A DNA stretch of 64,000 bases from an uncultured Selenomonas sp. (GTDB lineage: Bacteria > Bacillota > Negativicutes > Selenomonadales > Selenomonadaceae). The stretch is taken from positions 1 to 64,000 of the forward strand of contig CAMVGU010000006.1 in the NCBI GenBank assembly GCA_947167105.1, given 5' to 3'. Made by a program: the position numbers and the translations under genes. Within the stretch, counting starts at the first letter, position 1; each line of letters begins with the position of its first letter. Under the pieces are notes generated by a model. The model ran no database searches, was not told the DNA's origin, and saw only the letters and a program-made list of their open reading frames with translations. This document shows positions 34,909-42,508 of the stretch, in pieces.

Positions 34909-36798
34909 CTATTTCCCTGCGTGCATATCCACTGCCAGCGCCAGATACTCGTGGCCGATATGCACCATCAAATTCTCCTCGCAGAGCCAAGCCAGAGCGG
35001 CTCGCAGCTCGTCCTCCCCGTATTGCGCGGCAAGCTCTTGAAGGAGCGGCTGCTCCTGGCGCACGGCGCGGGTGGCGCGGTAGAGGTCGGCCTTGGCGCC
35101 CTCCAAGCTGTAGACGGTGTGCCTGGCAATTTTTCGCATATCGTAAATATCTATGGTGCTGCCCTTGTCCTCCATGTCGAGGCGCTGCAGGTTCCAGCGG
35201 CTGGCCACCCAGTCCTCCACGATCTCCTGCACCCTGAGGTAGCTTTTGCCTTTTTTCCGCACATCCCAGTAGATACGGCGTTCCTCCGGATCGATTGGCT
35301 CGAAGACGTAAGCCGAGCGCCGGATGAAGTCCTCGTCTGCATAGGCGAAGGAGTACGTCTCGGCGGGCCGGAGCTTCAGCCCGTATTTTTCCTGATTCTC
35401 CGTGTACTCGCCGTACCGTTGGTAGACGATGTGGAGCAGGTGGTTCGGCGAGGGCAGGTGCATGACTTTGGGCAGGAGCTCCGCCAGCTCCGCCATCTGT
35501 TCCTCCGTTTCGCCGGGGAAGCCGCAGAGCAGGTTCCAGGCCAGGCTTACATGGTGGGCGCGGCAACTTTTCAGGGTCTCGATTTGTCGGATGGCGCGGC
35601 AACCCTTGTTCATGATTTTCAGGATGTCGTCCTGGAGACTCTCGATGCCGGGCTGAAGCTGGAGGAAGCCCATTTCCGCCAGAGCGCGCACATCTTCCTC
35701 GGTGAGGTTCGACTTGATTTCCGAGAAGAATTTCAGCCTGATGCCCCGCCCTATGATCTCGGCGGGCAGTTCCTTCATCTGCCTATGGCTCAAAATGCTG
35801 TCGGTGAACACGCAAAATTTCGCCTGGGGGTAACGCTTAGCCAGCCACTCTATTTCCTCCGCCAGCCGCTTCGTTGTCTTTTCCCGGTAGTTCCGCGCGG
35901 GGCCGTTCAGCCCGCAAAATGTGCAGGGCTTGTTCCGTCCCCACCAGCAGCCCCGGGAGCCTTCCACCAAAAAATGCACGGTTTCCGCATCGGGGAACAG
36001 TTCGCGGTAAGCGGCAAAGAAATCGTCGAAGTCCGGGATAGGCAGGGCCTCCACATCCTGCGTGACCCGGTGCATCGTCACCTTGGGCCGGGGCGAGCGG
36101 CGGGAGAGCACGCCGTAGGGAAGCTCCTCCGGCGGGATTTCCCCGTCCTGCAGAAGGCGGGAAACGACATCGGCGAAGATTTCGTCCGCTTCGCCCAGGA
36201 AGACATAATCGTAGGCCTCGATGTGCTCAATGAGGGCTGCGCCGAGATCCCCCATGCAGTTCGCGCCGCCAACGAGAATCAGGGGCGGATTTTTTTCTTT
36301 TTTCAGCCGCCGGGCCAGGGCAATATTCGCGTTAGTCTGCTGGAACATGGAGGCAAAGGCCACAATCCTGGGCTGACGGGCGAGGATGCGCTGGGCAGCC
36401 TCCTCGATGTAGGCGCAAGCGTTTTCTTGCCAGCCGGGCAGGTCTTTTAGCCAGTTAGTTCGCGCCACATGCACTTCCATGGGGGTGCCGCCGCCTCCCG
36501 GAAGCCGCGTGTCCTGCATCCACCTGACATAATCCTCCAGCGTGCGCAGTGTCCCGTCGCCGTGGGCCGCCCGGGCAAATACCATCTCCCCCACGAGAAA
36601 ATCGCTGCGCGCGAGGGATACCAGATGATAGAGTTTCAACCCGCAACGGCGGGCGTATTGCAAGTGCTCATAGGCTATCGTCGAGGAAATCCCCCTTTGG
36701 GTCAGGTAGGACTTCATCAGTGAAAGGGCCATCGAGGGCATGGTGACATCGGAAATCGGCATCGAGACGAAGCAGACATCGACTTTTGGGAATGATTT
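34909..36798 (-). CDS. RiPP maturation radical SAM protein with B12-binding-type N terminus
   Basis: From the ATG at 36798 (after GGGTGA) the protein is about 629 residues; a longer frame to 36975 has no good start. The N-terminal half resembles a B12-binding domain (LILVGGANCMGDLGAAL). The SAM domain has CWWGRNKPCTFCGLNG, a CX7CX2C cluster motif typical of the rSAM_ocin_1 family found beside NHLP precursors. In related clusters B12-type enzymes methylate the core; whether this one does is not established. It is the first gene of the operon and probably modifies the precursor at 32783-33307. Confidence 0.85.
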   Translation of the reverse strand, partial: KSFPKVDVCFVSMPISDVTMPSMALSLMKSYLTQRGISSTIAYEHLQYARRCGLKLYHLVSLARSDFLVGEMVFARAAHGDGTLRTLEDYVRWMQDTRLPGGGGTPMEVHVARTNWLKDLPGWQENACAYIEEAAQRILARQPRIVAFASMFQQTNANIALARRLKKEKNPPLILVGGANCMGDLGAALIEHIEAYDYVFLGEADEIFADVVSRLLQDGEIPPEELPYGVLSRRSPRPKVTMHRVTQDVEALPIPDFDDFFAAYRELFPDAETVHFLVEGSRGCWWGRNKPCTFCGLNGPARNYREKTTKRLAEEIEWLAKRYPQAKFCVFTDSILSHRQMKELPAEIIGRGIRLKFFSEIKSNLTEEDVRALAEMGFLQLQPGIESLQDDILKIMNKGCRAIRQIETLKSCRAHHVSLAWNLLCGFPGETEEQMAELAELLPKVMHLPSPNHLLHIVYQRYGEYTENQEKYGLKLRPAETYSFAYADEDFIRRSAYVFEPIDPEERRIYWDVRKKGKSYLRVQEIVEDWVASRWNLQRLDMEDKGSTIDIYDMRKIARHTVYSLEGAKADLYRATRAVRQEQPLLQELAAQYGEDELRAALAWLCEENLMVHIGHEYLALAVDMHAGK

Positions 36799-36977
36799 CA
36801 TGTGTTCACCCATTTCTGAAAGACTCCATACTGAGGAACTTTTAGATAGTTTATCAGATGAGGACATATACGACACATGCAAGATAATTCCTGCCTGTGA
36901 GCAAAGAATTTTTACTTTTCTACCTCCGGTGGGATGAAGAATGGAAGCAGGATGCCATAAAATGAAAGTCCCCAAAC
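36799..36977. other. Leader region of the RiPP operon
   Basis: About 180 bases upstream of the first radical SAM gene. The sequence is AT-rich with CTCATCTGATAAACTATC, and I see no convincing promoter or operator. It ends at the inverted-repeat element at 36978-37142. Confidence 0.4.
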
Positions 36978-37142
36978 TAGGGCGTGTTGATTAAATGAGC
37001 TTAGTCCAGATTTGTGGGGATTGGCTGTCCATGCAAGGCGACAAACCGCAGGCATAGTGGTGCTATGCTGAGGATTTGTCAACGCAGCAGGGGCAGTCAA
37101 GACCCATGAAGATGGGCTGAGTGAATTAATCAACACGCCCTA
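36978..37142. mobile_element. 165-bp miniature inverted-repeat element
   Basis: Both ends read TAGGGCGTGTTGATTAA inward, and the similarity continues into TGAGCTTAGTCCA versus its imperfect complement. The interior has ATGCAAGGCGACAAACCG and GTCAACGCAGCAGG, similar in layout to the element at 10799-10952. It has no coding capacity and sits upstream of the RiPP operon. A 35-base hairpin of the same arms lies at 32700-32734. Confidence 0.75.
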
Positions 37143-37279
37143 AGCAGGACAGCTCTCTTGCCACTGCTGCCCCTCCGCACATCAAGTCTGCAAATTTCCT
37201 GCCGCCTGTCTCTTTCATTGGACGCGGCCTTGCTGGGGTGGTATACTGTTTAAGTATTATGAAGCAAAGGGGGCTGATT

Positions 37280-38014
37280 ATGCAGCCGGAATGGACAATC
37301 AACCGCAGGCAGGTGCTGCTGGAGGGGATACATGACGGGATGCCCATTGCGCTGGGCTATTTTGTCGTGTCTTTCACCCTGGGCATTGCTGCCCGCAATG
37401 CGGGGCTGGACCCGCTGCAGGGGTTCCTGGCCAGCCTGTTCAATAACGCCTCGGCGGGGGAGTATGCGGGCTTTACCGTGATTGCGGCAGATGCCCCTTA
37501 TCTGGAAATCGCCCTGCTTACTCTGGTGGCCAACGCCCGCTATATGCTGATGAGCGCCGTGCTCTCCCAGAAATGCGCGCCGGAGCTGCCCCTTCGGCAC
37601 CGTTTGCTGGTTGGGTTTGACGTAACCGACGAGATTTTCGGCATTTCCGTTGTGCGCAAGGGCCTGCTGAATCCTTACTATAACTACGGTGCTATGCTGG
37701 TGGCCCTGCCCGGCTGGTCAGTGGGCACGGCTTTAGGGGTGCTGGCAGGAGCCATGCTGCCCCTGCCCGTGGTCTCTGCCCTGTCCGTGGCCCTCTACGG
37801 CATGTTTATCTGGGTCATCATCCCCAGGGGCCACCAGGACAAGGTGGTGGCCTGGCTTGTTGGCATTAGCTTTGCGGTGAGCCTTGTCGCCAGTCTCCTG
37901 CCCGCCACCGCCGCCCTTTCCGAAGGCACCCGCACCATTATTCTGACCCTGCTGCTGGCAGGGGGGGCTGCCTGGCTGTTTCCGAAGGAGGTATTGACTG
38001 ATGGTGAAATGTGA
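37280..38014 (+). CDS. azlC: AzlC-family branched-chain amino acid exporter, large subunit
   Basis: From the ATG at 37280 (AAGGGGG ahead) the protein is 244 residues with AzlC hallmarks: DGMPIALGYFVVSFTLGIAARNAGL near the start, FNNASAGEYAGF and a final set of helices. AzlC with the small AzlD subunit exports branched-chain amino acids and analogues. AzlD is normally the next gene but here is 1.2 kb away (39197), with a kinase-like and a glycosyltransferase-like gene between. The AzlC stop overlaps the start of the next gene by 14 bases. Confidence 0.9.
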   Translation: MQPEWTINRRQVLLEGIHDGMPIALGYFVVSFTLGIAARNAGLDPLQGFLASLFNNASAGEYAGFTVIAADAPYLEIALLTLVANARYMLMSAVLSQKCAPELPLRHRLLVGFDVTDEIFGISVVRKGLLNPYYNYGAMLVALPGWSVGTALGVLAGAMLPLPVVSALSVALYGMFIWVIIPRGHQDKVVAWLVGISFAVSLVASLLPATAALSEGTRTIILTLLLAGGAAWLFPKEVLTDGEM

Positions 38015-38795
38015 TTCTGCTGAACTGATAGAGTTAAGGGAGGATTTATTCCTGGGCAGGGGCGCCCATAAGGCCGCCTATGTGCATCCCCAGGATGATA
38101 AGCTCTGCGTGAAGATTACCTTCAAATGGCCTGATGAGGATGTGAAAAAGGAGCTTAGATACCGCGCTGTCTTAGGAAAAAAAGCCGATGATATGCCCCT
38201 GTTGGTCAAATACTACGGCAGGGTCAGGACTAATCTGGGCACAGGCTATCTTTTCGAGCGCATCACGGACTTTGACGGCAGGGCTTGCCGCACTCTGAGC
38301 CAGTATATAGAGGCATGTCCTCCAGCAGAGGAAATGCTGCGGCTGCTGTTGGATTTCAGGACAGAGCTTTTCCGCGGCAGGTATGTGGTGGCAGGCATGA
38401 ATACGGATAATTTCCTGGTGCAGCGCCCGTCCCCGGCGGAGCGCCGCATAAGGATTGTTGACGACCTGGGCACAGGGGCCTTTATCCCTATATTGTACTA
38501 CTCTGACAGGCTGCTGCTCAAAAGGATCAATAAATACTGGCGTTTGCTGGTGCATCAGCTTGAGGCAGGATACAGTGATATCATAACCCCGGAAATCGCC
38601 TGTCGTCTGATGGAAGGGGTCAGTTCCATGGGCGTTTGCCTGCTGTCCAGGAAGGGCACCGGCCTGGCAAGACTGGGGGATGCCCTGGCCGCAATGGGCA
38701 ATCGGGCAATTCTTATGACCACTGCAGCAAATTGCCGGGAAGAGGTGAAAGGTAGTGTCCCCCCCTCCGAAGACGAAAGTCCTTCATTTGCATAA
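38001..38795 (+). CDS. YrbL-like protein kinase-fold protein, with a C-terminal glycosyltransferase-like start
   Basis: Residues 1-205 match the YrbL layout: a kinase fold with FLGRGAHKAAYVHPQDDKLCVKI (glycine loop and Lys), then a catalytic-loop-like NTDNFLV and IRIVDDLG. The last 55 residues (GTGLARLGDALAAMGNRAILMTT) look like the first strand and helix of a GT4 glycosyltransferase. The frame then breaks after a run of seven C (38759-38765). Removing one C would fuse it to the next reading frame. It may phosphorylate or activate a small molecule; LPS-kinase relatives exist. The ORF lies between azlC and azlD. Confidence 0.65.
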   Translation: MVKCDSAELIELREDLFLGRGAHKAAYVHPQDDKLCVKITFKWPDEDVKKELRYRAVLGKKADDMPLLVKYYGRVRTNLGTGYLFERITDFDGRACRTLSQYIEACPPAEEMLRLLLDFRTELFRGRYVVAGMNTDNFLVQRPSPAERRIRIVDDLGTGAFIPILYYSDRLLLKRINKYWRLLVHQLEAGYSDIITPEIACRLMEGVSSMGVCLLSRKGTGLARLGDALAAMGNRAILMTTAANCREEVKGSVPPSEDESPSFA

Positions 38796-39174
38796 AGCCC
38801 TGGGCTGGCTGGAGTGTTTTTTGAGGCTCCTTTCCATATCCTGGAGGACAGACAGCCTCCTGCTGGAAGGGATGCCCGGTTTTGCCGTGCCTGCGGTTCT
38901 CTTTGCCCGCATGTTTAACAAGCCCGTGGTGGCCCTGATAACGGAGGGAGATTTGCAGGATATTTCCCGCAGTACCCTGGGGCTGGCCGGAAGGCTCTTG
39001 CCCCTGTGTGATTATGCGGTGGTCAGCAGTGAAAATGTGAGGCGGCAGATTTTGAGCCGGTACGGCCTTAAGGAGCGCAAGGTGATTGTCCTGCCCTTTG
39101 AGGCAGCAGGGGAGGGCGGAGTAGCGCCCCAGGTGCTTTTGCAGTTACAGTCATTGCTGAATGGGAATAATTAG
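38755..39174 (+). CDS. GT4-like glycosyltransferase N-terminal fragment
   Basis: A 139-residue frame that starts at GTG 38755 behind GAGGTG. It holds KVLHLHKALGW, LLLEGMPGFAVPAVLFARMFNKPVVALITEG and VVSSENVRRQILSRYGL, the N-terminal Rossmann half of a GT4 enzyme. The C-terminal donor-binding half is absent. It may be a stand-alone remnant or the second half of a YrbL-GT fusion broken by a one-base slip in the C7 tract upstream. The next gene, azlD, follows after 22 bases. Confidence 0.55.
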   Translation: MSPPPKTKVLHLHKALGWLECFLRLLSISWRTDSLLLEGMPGFAVPAVLFARMFNKPVVALITEGDLQDISRSTLGLAGRLLPLCDYAVVSSENVRRQILSRYGLKERKVIVLPFEAAGEGGVAPQVLLQLQSLLNGNN

Positions 39175-39196
39175 GAAAGATTAGGAAGGAGCCAAT

Positions 39197-39505
39197 ATGC
39201 AGCATAATATCTACATTTACCTGCTGATTATGAGCGCGGTGACTCTGGCCATCCGCATTCTGCCCCTGACCCTTATACGCAGGCAGGTTAAGAGTCCCTT
39301 CCTGCGTTCCTTCCTGTACTATGTGCCCTATGTTACCCTGGCCGTGATGACCGTCCCCGCCATCACCCAGGCTACCCAGACTCCTGTCAGCGGGACTCTG
39401 GCCCTGGTGGTTGGCGTGGCTATCGCCTGGTACGGGGCCAGCCTTTTCCGGGTGGCTGCTTTTTGCTGCCTGGCGGTGTTTCTGTCTGAGCTGGTGCTGG
39501 TGTAG
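39197..39505 (+). CDS. azlD: AzlD-family branched-chain amino acid exporter, small subunit
   Basis: A 102-residue hydrophobic protein with four transmembrane helices and the AzlD pattern (SAVTLAIRILPLTLIRRQVKSPFLRSFLYYVPYVTLAVM). It is the small partner of AzlC, encoded upstream at 37280-38014. The separation by two other genes is unusual, since azlC and azlD normally overlap. The ATG has GGAAGGAG before it. A repeat block follows. Confidence 0.9.
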   Translation: MQHNIYIYLLIMSAVTLAIRILPLTLIRRQVKSPFLRSFLYYVPYVTLAVMTVPAITQATQTPVSGTLALVVGVAIAWYGASLFRVAAFCCLAVFLSELVLV

Positions 39506-39537
39506 GTTCGTGGTGGGCTTTACTGCGGCGTGACAGG

Positions 39538-39665
39538 GGAGGCTGGCGAGGTAGATTCGTGGTGTTACTTTCTTTGTGTTGACAAAGAAAGTAACCAAAG
39601 AAAACAGCCGCCCTTGTTCCCTTCCATGGAGAACGAGGGCGGCGGCGCCCATCCCTGGGCGCGGA
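39538..39665 (+). repeat. Family A three-hairpin repeat, copy 8 (diverged stem)
   Basis: Hairpin 2 here is CCGCCCTTGTTC paired with GAACGAGGGCGG, a different stem sequence from the GCGCCACT type but still fully paired. Hairpins 1 and 3 are conserved. The change on both arms is compensatory. Confidence 0.8.
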
Positions 39666-39748
39666 GTTTGGGGGGTCCTTATTCCAGCTTATTGGGAAAT
39701 GAGCCGAATTTCATTAAAGCTGGGGGCCTTTTTTCTTTATACGGGGAA

Positions 39749-40366
39749 TCAGCCGCTGACTTTCTCGAAGTCGGAGGCGGGATGCTTGCAGAGGGGGCAG
39801 ATAAAGTCCGGGGGTAGTTCCTCTCCCTCGTATTCGTAGCCGCAGATGCGGCAGCGCCAGACGGTTTTGCCGCTGGGGGCGGCAGGCTTGGGCTGGGGCT
39901 TGATGCTCTTGTGGTAATAGGCGTAGGTGGCGGCAGGGGTGTTATTCAGGACGTCCATATCAGTGACGCTGGCAATAAAGAGGGTGTGGCTGCCTAAATC
40001 TATTTCCTGGGTCACATAGCCGGAGATATAGGCGTTGGTGCCCTCCGTGATGAGCATGGCCTCATTGGGCAGGCGGCGGGCGGCAGTGAAGCCTGCGAAT
40101 TTGTCGGCCGTGCGGCCCGACTGGAAGCCGAAGCGTTTGAACAGCTCAAAATCTGCTTCCTGGCTGATGATGGAGGCAGTAAATTTCTTGCTGGCGGCAA
40201 TCATGTCCCTGGTGTAATTGCTCTTGTTGACGGCGATGGTGATTTGCTGGGGGTCAGAGGTGACCTGGGTCACGGTGTTGATGATGCAGCCGTTGTCCTT
40301 GCCCTCCAGATTGGCGGTGAGGACGTAGAGGCCGTAGGAAATGTTGAACATAGCCTGTGGATTCAT
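39749..40366 (-). CDS. Flavin reductase-rubredoxin fusion (high-molecular-weight rubredoxin)
   Basis: The 205-residue protein has an FMN-binding split-barrel flavin reductase domain (1-150; NPQAMFNISYGLYVLTA) and a C-terminal rubredoxin with CRICGYEYEGEELPPDFICPLC (CX2C twice). Proteins of this type pass electrons to oxygen- or NO-scavenging enzymes in anaerobes. No flavodiiron partner gene is in the window. The start at 40366 is near a divergent promoter region with a GTATAC dyad. Assignment is firm; the partner is unknown. Confidence 0.93.
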   Translation of the reverse strand: MNPQAMFNISYGLYVLTANLEGKDNGCIINTVTQVTSDPQQITIAVNKSNYTRDMIAASKKFTASIISQEADFELFKRFGFQSGRTADKFAGFTAARRLPNEAMLITEGTNAYISGYVTQEIDLGSHTLFIASVTDMDVLNNTPAATYAYYHKSIKPQPKPAAPSGKTVWRCRICGYEYEGEELPPDFICPLCKHPASDFEKVSG

Positions 40367-40466
40367 AGGTTTTCACTCCTTTGCAGTACCTGAACAATGG
40401 GGCGTTCGTTACCTGTTACTTTCGACGCAGGGGAAAAAAATCCTTCTGTTTGGGTGTACACCGGCA

Positions 40467-40482
40467 GTATACTTGTATACAG
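40467..40482. promoter_or_regulatory. Dyad operator between the rubredoxin and HPr-like genes
   Basis: AGTATACTTGTATACA contains two GTATAC palindromes, and TTGTATACA fits the TTGT-N-ACAA-type dyad that GntR-family regulators bind. It lies 12 bases upstream of the -35 of the HPr-like gene. Confidence 0.45.
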
Positions 40483-40493
40483 AAAGAAAGCTA

Positions 40494-40522
40494 TTGACTT
40501 ATTTTTCGGCAGCGGCTATAAT
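40494..40522 (+). promoter_or_regulatory. Strong promoter of the HPr-like gene
   Basis: TTGACT (40494-40499), exactly 17 bases and a perfect TATAAT (40517-40522), followed by AAAGGATGTGA and the ATG at 40556. Confidence 0.8.
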
Positions 40523-40555
40523 CAAGCGCAACACAGAGAAAGGATGTGACTGATT

Positions 40556-40927
40556 ATGTACACGAATTCGACCGCGCTAACGCACACAAATATTGATGAA
40601 ATGAACGGCAAAGTCCTGGAAACGGTTCGCCGCAAGAAGGCTTCCTCGCGGGAAGCGGCTCATGGCAGGATGCCCAGCGTTGTTTCCTGCCCCGGCATCA
40701 CGGGGCTTGCCATTGGCTTCCGCGAATGTGCCGCCCTGATTAAGACCGCCCAGGAAACGGGCTGCTCTATCCGCGTCGCCGCCAATGGCCAGAGCGGGCA
40801 GGCGGACAGCATGCTGTCCCTGCTGAAAATGCACATTGACAAGGGCACCTTCGTCATGCTGACCCTTACGGGGGGCAAGCTGGAAGAAGCCCTGCCCCGC
40901 TGCCGGGATATTATGGCCTTCGCGTAA
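40556..40927 (+). CDS. HPr-like protein lacking the phosphoacceptor His (Crh-like)
   Basis: Residues 42-120 align with HPr: NGQSGQADSMLSLL matches the Ser46 region and KGTFVMLTLTGGKLEEAL the C-terminal sheet. In place of the active loop G-L-H-A-R-P it has GLAIGFREC with no His; the only histidines are at 10, 26 and 93. Ser85 occupies the position phosphorylated by HPr kinase. It cannot take part in PTS transfer but could be a catabolite-control cofactor like Bacillus Crh. A 40-residue N-terminal extension is unusual. It has a consensus promoter and a terminator of its own, so it is a single-gene unit. Confidence 0.75.
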   Translation: MYTNSTALTHTNIDEMNGKVLETVRRKKASSREAAHGRMPSVVSCPGITGLAIGFRECAALIKTAQETGCSIRVAANGQSGQADSMLSLLKMHIDKGTFVMLTLTGGKLEEALPRCRDIMAFA

Positions 40928-40955
40928 GCAGGCAGCATTGTACATATGGAAGGTA

Positions 40956-40981
40956 AAAACCGCTGCAACAGCGGTTTTTTT
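40956..40981 (+). terminator. Intrinsic terminator of the HPr-like gene
   Basis: AACCGCTG, loop CAA and CAGCGGTT are followed by seven T residues. Confidence 0.9.
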
Positions 40982-41005
40982 GTGCTGTTTATGCCCGTTA
41001 AAGCT

Positions 41006-41130
41006 CGAAGCCTTCCCCTTGAGGGGAAGGTGTCAGCCGACAGGCTGACGGATGAGGTGGACGGAACAGCGTTGCTCACCACCTCATCCACCGCTTCGCG
41101 GTCCCCCTTCCCCTCAAGGGGAAGGCTTTT
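41006..41130. repeat. Inverted pair of family C repeats
   Basis: AAGCCTTCCCCTTGAGGGGAAGG opens the block and its near-complement closes it at 41130, with GATGAGGTGG and CCACCTCATCC as inner arms. The whole 125 bases can fold into one long stem with side hairpins. Confidence 0.75.
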
Positions 41131-41196
41131 CTGTTGTGAATATAATTAGGAAACAATGTGCTCGTTACAATAAAAAATGGAATAAAATCAAAGAAA

Positions 41197-41229
41197 ACAC
41201 TTGACAAGTGTCTGACAAAGGAGTATTTT
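41197..41229 (+). promoter_or_regulatory. Promoter and overlapping operator of the sugar ABC transporter operon
   Basis: TTGACA (41201-41206), a 17-base spacer and TATTTT (41224-41229) form a promoter. The dyad ACACTTGACAAGTGT (41197-41211) covers the -35, which is a classical repressor position. The regulator is not encoded in the window. A 145-base leader then precedes the ATG at 41377. Confidence 0.65.
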
Positions 41230-41376
41230 ATTACTAGAACAAAAAGTTATTTAGATTTAACAGTTGGTGTGCTCGTGCAAATTTCTGTGCGGGCCCATTG
41301 ATGGAGGTGAGATTCCTAATACAGGCAAGTCATGGGTAATCATTTCGGTATCTTTAGAAAAGGAGAGAAACAGACC

Positions 41377-42402
41377 ATGAAAAAGATTTTGGCAATGTTG
41401 TTGGCAGTCATGATGATGGTCGTGGCAGCCGGCTGCGGCGGCGGCGGTGACAAGGCTTCTTCCGGCTCGGGTGCAGCAAGCTCCGGCGGCAAGAAGATCA
41501 CCATGGGCTTCTCCCAGATCGGAGCGGAATCCGAATGGAGGACGGCCAACACCGAATCCGTCAAGAAGGCGGCAGAGGAAGCCGGCATCGAGCTGCAGTT
41601 CTCGGATGCACAGCAGAAGCAGGAGAACCAGATCAAGGCTATCCGCTCCTTTATCGCCCAGGGCGTTGACATCATTGCTTTCGTGCCTATCGTGGAGACG
41701 GGCTGGGATACGGTGCTGAAGGAAGCCAAGGACGCCAAGATCCCCGTCATCGTGGTTGACCGGGATGTGAAGCTGGCCGATGACAGCCTCTATGTGGCGA
41801 AGATCGGCACGGACTCCCTCACCGAAGGCAAGAACGTCTTCAAGTGGATTGATGAGTACATGACCAAGGAGAACAAGAAGCCCCGCGGCGGCACGGATCA
41901 GTTCCAGGTGGTAGTCCTGGAGGGCACGGTGGGTTCTTCCGTTGCCAATGGCCGTCAGAAGGGCTTCAAGGATGAGATGGCAGCTTCCCCGAATGCAGCC
42001 AAGTACAATATCCTGGCCAGCCAGACCGGTGAGTTCACCCGTCAGAAGGGCCAGGAGGTCATGGAGTCCTTCCTGAAGTCCGACCGTGACAAGATTGATA
42101 TCCTCTTCGCTCATAACGATGATATGGCTCTCGGTGCCATCCAGGCCATCGAGGCTGCCGGCCTCAAGCCGGGCAAGGACATCACCATCATTTCCATTGA
42201 TGGCGTCAAGGGCATTTTCCAGGCCATGATCGAGGGCAAGGCAAACTGCACCGTTGAGTGCAACCCGCTCCAGGGCCCCGTCCTCATGGAGACTGCCAAG
42301 AAGATCCTGAATGGTGAGAAGGTAGAGAAGATGGTCTACGTGCCGGAGGGTGTTTTCCCGGCTGATGTGGCTGAGAAGACTTTGCCGGAGCGCAAGTACT
42401 GA
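41377..42402 (+). CDS. Sugar ABC transporter substrate-binding lipoprotein (YtfQ-like)
   Basis: The 341-residue protein begins MKKILAMLLAVMMMVVAAGCGGG, a lipoprotein signal with the lipidated Cys about residue 20, so it is anchored in the membrane. The mature part is a periplasmic-binding protein of the YtfQ/ribose-binding class (TMGFSQIGAESEWRTANTESVKKAAEEAG; DILFAHNDDMALGAIQAIEAAGL). The E. coli relative binds galactofuranose. Placement before the arabinose genes suggests an arabinose or arabinofuranose substrate. The longer ATG at 41332 is rejected because it would place a charged stretch ahead of the signal. Confidence 0.9.
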   Translation: MKKILAMLLAVMMMVVAAGCGGGGDKASSGSGAASSGGKKITMGFSQIGAESEWRTANTESVKKAAEEAGIELQFSDAQQKQENQIKAIRSFIAQGVDIIAFVPIVETGWDTVLKEAKDAKIPVIVVDRDVKLADDSLYVAKIGTDSLTEGKNVFKWIDEYMTKENKKPRGGTDQFQVVVLEGTVGSSVANGRQKGFKDEMAASPNAAKYNILASQTGEFTRQKGQEVMESFLKSDRDKIDILFAHNDDMALGAIQAIEAAGLKPGKDITIISIDGVKGIFQAMIEGKANCTVECNPLQGPVLMETAKKILNGEKVEKMVYVPEGVFPADVAEKTLPERKY

Positions 42403-42425
42403 TTTCTCCGGGCTGAGCTTGTTTA

Positions 42426-42467
42426 AGGCCGCGCTTGCTGATCTGAGGCGGCGCGGCCCTTTTTTTG
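42426..42467 (+). terminator. Attenuator/terminator between the binding protein and ATPase genes
   Basis: GGCCGCGC pairs with GCGCGGCC and is followed by seven T residues. It would give more transcript for the binding protein than for the rest of the operon, as is usual for such transporters. Confidence 0.85.
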
Positions 42468-42508
42468 CCATAATTACTTGTATTTATCCTTTAAGCGGGG
42501 TGCAAGCT

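Noticed and set aside
36799..36975. Longer N terminus for the first radical SAM protein (to 36975)
   Set aside because: It has no ribosome binding site and runs to the edge of the inverted-repeat element; the ATG at 36798 is better placed.
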